A stretch of 5,370 nt of DNA from contig CALCEB010000011.1 in the NCBI GenBank assembly GCA_937900045.1, forward strand, positions 1 to 5,370, read 5' to 3'. Shown piece by piece: positions 1 to 4,863 of this stretch. Position 1 is the first letter of the stretch. Every line of letters begins with the position of its first letter. The notes beneath the pieces are model-generated. The model worked only from the letters and a program-made list of their open reading frames with translations, was not told the DNA's origin and searched no databases. The translations under genes were made by a program, and so were the position numbers. The stretch is from an uncultured Acidobacteriota bacterium (GTDB taxonomy: Bacteria > Acidobacteriota > Terriglobia > UBA7540).

Positions 1-45
1 ACACGCGTAAGATCGTCGGCAGCGTCAGATGTGTATAAGAGACAG
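1..45. other. Illumina Nextera i5 adapter carried into the assembly (not genomic)
   Basis: Bases 13-45 are the Nextera Read 1 transposase adapter, ending in the 19-bp mosaic end AGATGTGTATAAGAGACAG (27-45). Bases 1-4 (ACAC) fit the end of the P5 oligo. Bases 5-12 (GCGTAAGA) occupy the index position and match an i5 index I recall from the Nextera sets (N/S517). Two peptides typical of adapter read-through follow from it: the minus-strand permease frame appears to end in LSLIHI, and a plus-strand frame begins MYKRQ. Both are artefacts. Genomic sequence begins at 46. Confidence 0.97.
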
Positions 46-780
46 CACATGCACCGTCTGCCCAAGCGCGGCAGGGTTGCTGCCGAAGTGGCTCCTGGCG
101 TAGGAGGAACTAACAACCGTTGCGCCGGCGCTATGTGGTTTTTCCTCTTCGGGTGTGAATTCGCGTCCCGCCACCGGCTGCTCGTCGAAAACGCGGAAGA
201 ACTCCGGCGTAATCATGGCCGCGCGTCCGTATTCCGCGTTTTGGCCAGTCAGGATCGCAGTGTCGAAAGACTTGTAGTAGGCCATCGCCGCGAAAACCGT
301 ACTCTGCTCGTGCCAGTCGCGGAAATCCGGCGCGGATACCGGGCTGTACTCGTTGCTATTTTTCCACGCTGAAGATAGCGTGACGATGCGATCCGGGTCG
401 TGATAGGCAAGCGGCTTGAGCAGGACTGCATTCACAACACTGAAGATGGCCGTGTTCGCCCCGATGCCGAGGGCCAGCGTGATGACCGCGACCGCTGTGA
501 ACCCTGGGTTTCGTCGCAGTTGTCGCAAGCCGTAGCGCAAATCCTGAAGCAGCGTTTCGAGCCAGTGAAATCCCCACATCGTGCGCACCTCCTCCTTGAT
601 TTGTGTCGTGTTGCCCAGAGCACGCCGGGCAGCGTAGTGGGCCTCATCCGGGGACACACCCGCTTCTGCCTGCTCTTCCGCTTCCAAATCCAGATGATCC
701 CGCAACTCGCGCTCCAAGTCTGCTTCGCGAGCCTGCCGGGACGCAGGCCACCAGGATTTTATGCGTTGCCATAAGTGCAT
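46..780 (-). CDS. ADOP-family MacB-like ABC transporter permease, N-terminal part only
   Basis: This is an inner-membrane permease of the MacB/FtsX superfamily, acidobacterial duplicated orphan permease type. Such proteins are usually around 800 residues; only 245 are present because the gene runs off the contig into adapter sequence. Residues 1-67 form the soluble ADOP prefix: an acidic helical stretch (ERELRDHLDLEAEEQAEAG) followed by AARRALGN. The conserved DLRYGLRQLRRNPGFT block spans about 80-94. It leads into the first membrane helix, about 94-120 (VITLALGIGANTAIFSVVN). The MacB-type periplasmic core begins after LLKPLAYHDPDRIV. ATG at 780 is chosen because a GGAGG (793-789) lies 8 nt upstream; an in-frame ATG at 795 would swallow that site. 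The gene lies 360 bp downstream of padR on the same strand. Family transport substrates are generally unknown; 'orphan' refers to the missing partner ATPase, and none is seen here. Identification is firm; the function is family-level only. Confidence 0.92.
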
Positions 781-784
781 GCAA

Positions 785-793
785 TCTCCCTCC
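785..793 (-). promoter_or_regulatory. Ribosome binding site of the ADOP permease
   Basis: On the minus strand this reads GGAGGGAGA, with 8 nt between GGAGG and the ATG at 780. It decides the start in favour of 780 over 795 or 810. The foot of a predicted 12-bp hairpin (801-831) lies only 7 nt upstream, so mRNA folding could affect access to the site. Confidence 0.75.
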
Positions 794-797
794 ATGG

Positions 798-882
798 TAG
801 CCACGGTCAACCGTTTCCTGGTTGGCCGTGGGTTTGTCGTGCGTTGAAAAGCCCACGGACAGAAAGGCGCTGTCCGTGGCTA
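798..882. repeat. Palindromic repeat with two CCACGG hairpins (MITE-like)
   Basis: The outer arms TAGCCACGGTCA (798-809) and the reverse complement of 871-882 match at 11 of 12 positions. Inside lie two hairpins. The first has arms 801-812 and 820-831 (11 of 12 pairs, 7-nt loop). The second has perfect 10-bp arms 853-862 and 870-879 (7-nt loop). The inner halves are also complementary (CCGTGGGT-like against GCCCACGG), so the whole can fold as one cruciform. It lies between padR and the permease, directly upstream of the permease ribosome binding site. No target duplication is evident. Probably a dispersed intergenic repeat; copy number cannot be judged from one window. Confidence 0.7.
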
Positions 883-948
883 TGCTGTTCCGGGCAAATC
901 CCACGACGCCTATCCATCGCTTTCGCCCGTCATTCCAAGCCCTTCACC

Positions 949-1075
949 TGTCATTCTGAGCGAAGCGAAGAATCCCGGTATTTCGCTCAGCGTAAATCCC
1001 GCCAAGTCTATCCAGCCCACTCGCCGCTGAGGAAGACTTCAAATACAGTGATTCTTCGCTTCGCTCAGAATGACA
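949..1075. repeat. Intergenic element with perfect 26-bp inverted arms
   Basis: The arm TGTCATTCTGAGCGAAGCGA plus six further bases (949-974) is perfectly repeated in inverse orientation at 1050-1075, with a 75-bp centre. Translated, the arm gives the peptide CHSERSEES, which I recognise as a frequent spurious 'protein' in environmental genomes. That indicates a widely dispersed repeat rather than a gene. The centre has no coding signal. No target-site duplication is evident at the edges. It lies in the padR-permease spacer. Confidence 0.85.
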
Positions 1076-1115
1076 GCGGCAAAGCAGGCTCATCACGGAT
1101 ACACCTGCTGCTTGC

Positions 1116-1136
1116 TCGTCACTCGTCACTTGTCAC
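1116..1136. repeat. Short tandem heptamer, three copies of T(C/T)GTCAC
   Basis: TCGTCAC (1116-1122), TCGTCAC (1123-1129) and TTGTCAC (1130-1136) are head to tail with period 7, and a decayed fourth unit TGTC follows. The array lies 4 bp beyond the padR stop codon. No function can be assigned; it is probably a replication-slippage microsatellite. Confidence 0.7.
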
Positions 1137-1140
1137 TGTC

Positions 1141-1500
1141 TTATTCACCCCTCCTCGGCCCCATCACGCGCCCGATGGAGGCCACGAGCAACCTCCATTT
1201 TGATTGCTCCGCAGCGAGCTGCTTCTTACCCGCTGGGGTGAGCTGGTAATACTTGAACTCGCGTTTCCGGTCTTTGGGCATTTCCCACTTCGCGGTCACC
1301 CAGCCTTTGCGCTCGAGGCGATGGAGAGCCGGATAAAGCGATCCGTGCTCAACCTGCAACACGTCATCCGTGGTGCGCTGGATGTGCCGGGCAATCTGGT
1401 GGCCGTGGGCGGGGCCGAACAGCAACGTCCGCAAGATCAGCATGTCCAACGTTCCTTGCAACAGTCCAATCTGGTTCGAAGATTCATTGGGTTTTGGCAT
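1141..1500 (-). CDS. PadR-family transcriptional regulator (acidobacterial subtype)
   Basis: A 119-residue winged-helix DNA-binding protein of the small PadR subgroup (PadR-s2-like, acidobacterial subtype). The N-terminal signature LLQGTLDMLILRTLLFGPAH lies at about 13-32. The recognition region with VEHGSLYPALHRLERKGWV lies at about 50-68. The wing segment ends in KYYQLTPAGKKQL at about 83-95. A short C-terminal helix (about 97-113) is expected to mediate dimerisation. The wing reads PKDRKREFKYY, where I recall family members usually having an NNRRAKYY-like stretch, so it is slightly divergent. Length is normal for the subtype. The ATG at 1500 is followed directly by family-type sequence and lies just below a good promoter with an almost absent leader and no Shine-Dalgarno. 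Known family members repress their own promoter and adjacent genes. Here the likely targets are padR itself and the ADOP permease downstream. The inducer is unknown. Confidence 0.95.
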   Translation of the reverse strand: MPKPNESSNQIGLLQGTLDMLILRTLLFGPAHGHQIARHIQRTTDDVLQVEHGSLYPALHRLERKGWVTAKWEMPKDRKREFKYYQLTPAGKKQLAAEQSKWRLLVASIGRVMGPRRGE

Positions 1501-1509
1501 GGTCGATAT

Positions 1510-1538
1510 TCTACCATAATAAAAGGTAGACGCTCTAC
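1510..1538. promoter_or_regulatory. Candidate PadR operator dyads
   Basis: Three related half-sites lie in 29 bp: TCTACC (1510-1515), GGTAGA (1525-1530) and TCTAC (1534-1538). They form two overlapping dyads: TCTACC-N9-GGTAGA, and the compact perfect dyad GTAGA-CGC-TCTAC (1526-1538). The second falls in the promoter spacer and the first spans the -10. Dimeric PadR proteins bind dyads at their own promoters, so autorepression is the natural reading. The assignment is by position and symmetry, not by match to a known consensus. Confidence 0.6.
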
Positions 1539-1544
1539 TATCAA
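1516..1544 (-). promoter_or_regulatory. padR promoter, sigma70-like
   Basis: On the minus strand, TTGATA (1544-1539) is separated by exactly 17 nt from TATTAT (1521-1516). Each hexamer matches the consensus at five of six positions. A start site about 7 nt below the -10 would leave a leader of roughly 10 nt before the ATG at 1500. This fits the lack of a Shine-Dalgarno, so the message is probably leaderless or nearly so. Confidence 0.7.
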
Positions 1545-1668
1545 TTTGGTGAGCGGAACCTTGGGTGAGCGGCTTGAGGAAGAACGGGGCCAGAGCTTCT
1601 TAAGGCTACGGCTCTTACTCAACGGCGAGATGGCCGGGGCTTCTGAATGAAATGTTAGGAGTTGGGTA
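1545..1668. other. Intergenic segment without recognisable gene
   Basis: This lies between the padR promoter and the repeat cluster. Translations on both strands give no family-like protein; the open frames across it are spill-over from padR antisense or from the repeats. There is only a weak 5-bp pairing (AGAGC at 1592-1596 with GCTCT at 1611-1615). I see nothing supportable here. Confidence 0.5.
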
Positions 1669-1736
1669 GACCGTGTAACGCCGCCTTTTCGGCGGCGTTG
1701 ACCGGCAAGATGCCGGCGCTCCGGGCGTGCGCAGGG
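1669..1736. repeat. Two GC-rich hairpins next to the larger inverted repeat
   Basis: AACGCCGCC (1677-1685) pairs perfectly with GGCGGCGTT (1691-1699) around a TTTTC loop. CCGGC (1702-1706) pairs with GCCGG (1712-1716) around AAGAT. Neither stem is followed by a T-run on either strand, so they are not standard intrinsic terminators. The left edge (GACCGTGTAAC, about 1669-1679) resembles a shortened version of the end of the neighbouring repeat (right arm 1869-1883). This suggests the two are parts or relics of one composite element. Confidence 0.6.
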
Positions 1737-1886
1737 TCCAGTTACACACGCGGTCGTAAGTCGGCGACGGGCATTTGCTGTAGCGCCGCTCGGAGCTTGC
1801 CCTGACAGGGAGCGGCGAAATCCGCCGGTCACAGACCGGCGCTACAGAACCGAGCGTCGCCGACTTAGGACCGTGTGTGTAACGGA
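1737..1886. repeat. Nested palindromic element with 29-bp terminal inverted repeats
   Basis: The left arm 1741-1769 and right arm 1855-1883 are inverted copies matching at 27 of 29 positions. TCC at both outer ends extends the match after a one-base gap. Inside is a perfect 11-bp pair (CTGTAGCGCCG at 1778-1788 with 1837-1847). Deeper are two more stems: CGCCGCTC 1784-1791 with 1810-1817, and CGCCGGT 1823-1829 with 1835-1841. The result is a cloverleaf-like fold. The element ends 5 bp beyond the stop of the acyltransferase gene. It encodes nothing and shows no target duplication. It is probably a non-autonomous mobile repeat or a REP/BIME-like structure that may protect or end the upstream transcript. 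Confidence 0.8.
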
Positions 1887-1891
1887 GGCGA

Positions 1892-3301
1892 TCAAGAGGC
1901 GCTTGAGGTGTGGCCGAAGCCTTGCGTTGCTGTAAAACGTTCCCGGGCAAGATTCAAGTTCTCCACCAGTTCCTTGCGGCGGCGCGCCAGATCGCGCCAA
2001 TTCCCTGCCATGGTGGCGCGGCCTAACAGAATGCTGGCCCGGCGCCGGTAGAGCCACGTATAGCGCAGCATGTAGACCCCGGAGATAATGAGTGAGAGCA
2101 AGTAGTAACCCGCGCCTGCCCGGTCCGTGAATCGAGCCACCAGCGCCACCTGTGCGGCATAGCAACAGACCACGGTGACGCCCCGGCCAATCCAATCGCT
2201 GGCAGGAGCGTCAAGCCCGCGCCGCAACAATCCCAGCCATGAGAGCACTGCCGCGACGATCAGATGATTGATGGCGCCGTAAAGGGCCACGGGAAATCCC
2301 GCGATACCCTCCATCCACACTGCAAGCTTTCGAAATGGGCTCTTGATCCACTTGCCAGCCGTTTCCAGCTTGAATTCGCGAAGGGCAAGCTGGCGGCGTT
2401 TTTCAGCGAGCGAATCCATTGCTTCCCGTAATCCGACCAGCCGCCCCGGGTGGGTCTCATTCAAGGACTTCACCATGCCGGTAATATAGGCGCTCAGCAC
2501 GAAGCCATCTGCCTTCTGCTTCCAGTCAGGCCGCGCTGCCCAATCTTCTTCCAGCTCTTCGAGCAGAATTGCTTGCAGATCTTCCATGAACGTTTCGAGA
2601 TTCGCTGGTTGCAGGCGAAAGGGATTTCGATGGAAAGCGAACCGGAGGGCGGTCTCCAAAGCCAACCGCGACGGCTCCTTGCCATCGGTCCCAATGGTTG
2701 GGATGGGTGCGGCAAGCTGGATTAGCAATTCATCCGATTGGGAAGGCGCCACTGGCAGAAAGAGATGGACGGGAACGATTTTCAGCAAATGGGCCGCTGC
2801 CATCTCATCCGGGTCGCTGAGTGAGCATTCGGCGATTGCGATCGACATCCAGGGCCGGCTCGCCTCCGCCGTCAGGCGTTCCTCTGCGAAGACCATCACC
2901 GCACATCCTTCGCGAAGCAAACCTTTGGCGGTCTTGATAACGTTTGCCTGGTCCTCGTCAGGTCCGAAGGGGAGCATTTCAAGCCCCCAAGCCAATACGC
3001 GACTCAGAGAACTGCGAATCAAGTCTGCACGCAGGAGGCAGCGGACCGGCCTCTCCATTGTTGCCAGAAACAGCAATGCGTCAAAAAAACTTGCTGGATG
3101 GTTGACCACCAGTAAAACGGGCCCGCGGGGCGGAGCATTTTGGGATTGAAGCAGACGGATTCGCCGGAAAATCAGCGCCAGCCATATTCTCAACATGCCG
3201 CGAAACAGGCTAAAGCGCGAAGAGATCATGGGAAGAGGAAACGAAGGCGGGTCAGGACTGGCTCCCTCGGCCTGCGTCATCATGTCAAAGTTGATTGACA
3301 A
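1892..3301 (-). CDS. PlsC-like glycerolipid acyltransferase with C-terminal membrane domain
   Basis: About 469 residues. An amphipathic N-terminal helix (about 28-50) precedes a PlsC-type acyltransferase domain with NHPASFFD at 67-74, where H68 and D74 are the catalytic pair. The spacing is H-X5-D, as in the Gpt2/Sct1-like branch rather than the H-X4-D of classic PlsC. MLPFGPDED (about 109-117) stands where motif II (PVxR) is expected, without its arginine. FAEE (138-141) stands where FPEG is expected. IVPV (175-178) fits motif IV. Three hydrophobic segments follow (about 329-359, 373-391, 397-417), then a basic helical tail. The expected reaction is acyl transfer to a glycerol-phosphate or related acceptor at the inner membrane, but the altered motifs leave activity and substrate open. 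TTG at 3301 is preferred because GGGAGGG lies 10 nt upstream; the frame stays open to an ATG at 3370 that lacks such a site, and ATG also occurs at 3283. It appears monocistronic. Confidence 0.85.
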   Translation of the reverse strand: MSINFDMMTQAEGASPDPPSFPLPMISSRFSLFRGMLRIWLALIFRRIRLLQSQNAPPRGPVLLVVNHPASFFDALLFLATMERPVRCLLRADLIRSSLSRVLAWGLEMLPFGPDEDQANVIKTAKGLLREGCAVMVFAEERLTAEASRPWMSIAIAECSLSDPDEMAAAHLLKIVPVHLFLPVAPSQSDELLIQLAAPIPTIGTDGKEPSRLALETALRFAFHRNPFRLQPANLETFMEDLQAILLEELEEDWAARPDWKQKADGFVLSAYITGMVKSLNETHPGRLVGLREAMDSLAEKRRQLALREFKLETAGKWIKSPFRKLAVWMEGIAGFPVALYGAINHLIVAAVLSWLGLLRRGLDAPASDWIGRGVTVVCCYAAQVALVARFTDRAGAGYYLLSLIISGVYMLRYTWLYRRRASILLGRATMAGNWRDLARRRKELVENLNLARERFTATQGFGHTSSAS

Positions 3302-3311
3302 AGGCTTAAAA

Positions 3312-3318
3312 CCCTCCC
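3312..3318 (-). promoter_or_regulatory. Probable ribosome binding site of the acyltransferase
   Basis: The minus strand reads GGGAGGG, ending 10 nt before the TTG at 3301 and 28 nt before the ATG at 3283, too far for the latter. A dyad TGTCAA-N6-TTGACA (3283-3300) lies between this site and the ATG pair and may fold at the start of the coding region. Confidence 0.45.
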
Positions 3319-3410
3319 TTGCTGGTAGAGCGGAGGCTCGCTTTTGGGATAATAGACATTGTGTGAGCATCGCCGAGGGCGATCATGATTAGGGCGCGGC
3401 TTGGGCCAGA

Positions 3411-3454
3411 AATCCAAATATTACATAAGTTACAATATATAATAAGTAAATTAA
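3411..3454. other. Strongly AT-rich intergenic island, possible promoter region
   Basis: Only 6 of 44 bases are G or C, in an otherwise GC-rich window. On the minus strand it contains TATATT, a good -10 match, but no convincing -35 at 16-18 nt. It lies upstream of the acyltransferase and is the best place for its promoter, though no single promoter can be named. An AT-rich stretch could also reflect transferred DNA or a nucleoid-protein binding region. Confidence 0.35.
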
Positions 3455-3502
3455 GCGTGAATGTGGTAAAGGTTCATTCAACCCTTCCAATGAGACAATC
3501 AC

Positions 3503-3510
3503 AGAAATTG
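3503..3510. repeat. Target-site duplication, left copy
   Basis: AGAAATTG directly abuts the left end of the 110-bp element and is repeated exactly at 3621-3628 on its other side. Confidence 0.75.
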
Positions 3511-3620
3511 GGTAGTGTCTTAGTTTGTTTGCTGTAGCGGCGCTCTATGAGCGCCGAACTTGGGTCCTCAACGGTTTCCGGCGCTCTATGAGCGCCGCTA
3601 CAGCAGACTGCGACACTACT
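3511..3620. mobile_element. 110-bp MITE-like element with terminal inverted repeats and 8-bp target duplication
   Basis: The ends read GGTAGTGTCTTAGTTTG on the left and, reverse-complemented on the right, AGTAGTGTCGCAGTCTG. They share TAGTGTC and AGTYTG. Inside is a perfect 15-bp inverted pair (GCTGTAGCGGCGCTC, 3531-3545, with 3590-3604). Two identical 17-bp palindromes, GGCGCTCTATGAGCGCC, lie at 3539-3555 and 3580-3596. The element is flanked by AGAAATTG at 3503-3510 and 3621-3628, the mark of transposition by an enzyme that cuts with an 8-bp stagger. It has no coding capacity, so it must have been moved in trans. Several IS families give 8-bp duplications and I cannot assign one from these ends. 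It lies 36 bp beyond the stop of the SH3 gene. Confidence 0.8.
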
Positions 3621-3628
3621 AGAAATTG
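3621..3628. repeat. Target-site duplication, right copy
   Basis: AGAAATTG directly follows the right end of the 110-bp element, identical to 3503-3510. Confidence 0.75.
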
Positions 3629-3656
3629 TTGGCTTCGGGTTTTTCAGTCTACCTCT

Positions 3657-4739
3657 TCATCGTTTTCTTCGCGCCCATCGGTCTCGGCGGCCGTGCTTGT
3701 GCTCTGGTTTTTCGGGCATAGCGTCACTATCCCATCCAGGAACCGTACCGATCACTTTTACAATCGTATCAAAAAGGCCGTAAACTTTCTGAAATTGTTT
3801 GCCATCATCATCCACGAGCCGGAGCCGGAAGTAGGGTACGCCGCCAATAGAGGTCACCCGGATTGGAAAGTAGCCGTTGACGCTCCCCTCGACGTAGGCT
3901 GTCACATACTTGTGCCGTTTAACCCACCACGTAAAGACCCGGATATGGTTGAAATCAAAGTCCCGGGTTGCAATCCGGTCGGCTGCCAAGTATTGCGGCA
4001 CTTGGCGTCCGCTGTCATTCACGGTGTCAAGCACCAGCCAGGCAACCAGATTCACGCCCTGGGCGTACATTGCGATGCCAGGTGGTATGTCCAAGTCAAC
4101 GAAGCGGCCCAGCATCCAGCCAGCTCGATCCGATGTTCGTACCAAATACCACACATCCTTCACTCCGCTCCCACCGCCTCGTCTGGGCTGGGGCTGACGA
4201 GCTACCACTCTGCGGTCATAAACTTCGATATGCAGGTTTTGAGGTAAGTGAGCGAGTTTCGGAGCGCTTCGTGACGGCTCAAGGTGGAGATTCACTTCGG
4301 TATCGGTGTGACCAGCCGCTTGGGATGGGTCCTTTCCTAGTTGACGAAAGAGAGCTAATCCTTCATCGAATGGCTTCGCGCTTTGTAGAGCCTCAATCGG
4401 CACCCAGCCTTCAACCCCATTCCTTAGCCTGACGTGAGCCCAATGTTCTGTCTTATCAATGACATGGAGCTCAGTTCCGTTTTGGACAGTCGCAACGGTC
4501 CTGCGAAGGACGGCAGGAGTATCCTCTATTTCAAGCTTGGGAGGCAGAGAGTAAGCGACCTCGCCTGAAGAAGTTTGCTTGACGGGATTGTGCAGGTAGC
4601 GATAGTAGAGCGTCGCGCCGCCAGCTACAATTATCAGGAGGATGAAAAGCCTCAGCTTGATGGTCCACCCCCCGGTGTCCAGTAGATTTTGAAAAAAGTC
4701 GCCCGGTGTTCAAAAATCTTCCGTCGCTGCACAGGCCAT
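3657..4739 (-). CDS. Membrane-anchored double SH3-domain protein, 5' reading frame disrupted
   Basis: Counting from the ATG at 4739 gives about 360 codons. A transmembrane anchor lies at about 29-49 (LRLFILLIIVAGGATLYYRY). The first bacterial SH3 domain, about 62-118, has the signature HWAHVRLRNGVEGWVPIEAL. A second SH3-like domain lies at about 145-215 (VWYLVRTSDRAGWMLGRFVD). A conserved-looking C-terminal domain of unknown function follows, about 216-345 (FTWWVKRHKYVTAYVEG, PYFRLRLVDDDGKQFQKVYG), ending in a basic tail. It probably acts at the outer face of the inner membrane, where SH3 domains commonly bind cell wall or partner proteins. ATG 4739 has AAGGA 9 nt upstream, but its tenth codon is TGA (4712-4710). 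Below that no ATG, GTG or TTG occurs in frame until GTG 4403, which would cut the first SH3 domain in half. Either two small poly-T length differences or a non-standard start explains this. Family coding is clear; the start is unresolved. Confidence 0.75.
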
Positions 4740-4748
4740 TCTACACTA

Positions 4749-4753
4749 TCCTT
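4749..4753 (-). promoter_or_regulatory. Ribosome binding site upstream of the SH3 gene
   Basis: AAGGA on the minus strand, 9 nt before the ATG at 4739. It supports 4739 as the ancestral start even though the frame from it meets TGA after nine codons. Confidence 0.5.
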
Positions 4754-4854
4754 CAGAGTTCGGGGATTACTGGGTTTCAGGGTAGTATTTCGTGCTCTGC
4801 AACATATGAAATGACACCGAGGATGACTGAGGGCCGGGATACAAAGTCAAAAAT

Positions 4855-4861
4855 GAAGGAG
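4855..4861 (+). promoter_or_regulatory. Shine-Dalgarno-like site of the hydrolase
   Basis: GAAGGAG lies only 2 nt before the TTG at 4864, closer than usual. It sits inside a four-codon reading frame (ATG AAG GAG AAT TGA, 4853-4867) whose stop overlaps the TTG start, so translation could be coupled. The 124 bp between this start and the SH3 gene start at 4739 must hold both divergent promoters, but I see no convincing hexamer pair. Confidence 0.4.
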
Positions 4862-4863
4862 AA

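Noticed and set aside
31..372. Plus-strand open frame beginning MYKRQ
   Set aside because: Its start lies in adapter sequence and the rest is antisense to the permease.
944..1203. Small open frames on both strands containing CHSERSEES
   Set aside because: They translate the arms of the 26-bp inverted repeat and have no independent coding signal or ribosome site.
46..1500. Complete MacAB-type efflux operon
   Set aside because: No ATPase or adaptor gene is present; ADOP permeases occur without them and the permease here is partial.
1204..1650. Plus-strand 148-codon open frame
   Set aside because: It runs antisense to padR and its promoter; padR on the other strand is a clear family match.
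1677..1716. Possible intrinsic terminators
   Set aside because: Stems are good but no T-run follows on either strand.
798..1886. CRISPR array
   Set aside because: The repeats are palindromic and of different families, without regular spacing or spacers, and no cas genes are present.
1437..2195. Several minus-strand open frames across the 1669-1886 repeat
   Set aside because: They translate palindromic repeats or overlap the acyltransferase in another frame; no recognisable protein.
2586..3149. Plus-strand 187-codon open frame
   Set aside because: Antisense to the acyltransferase core, with no family resemblance.
3525..4247. Plus-strand 240-codon open frame
   Set aside because: Begins inside the MITE and is otherwise antisense to the SH3 gene; composition is that of a shadow frame.
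4710..4712. Selenocysteine codon in the SH3 gene
   Set aside because: No convincing SECIS-like stem follows, and the protein type has no known selenocysteine; frame disruption is simpler.
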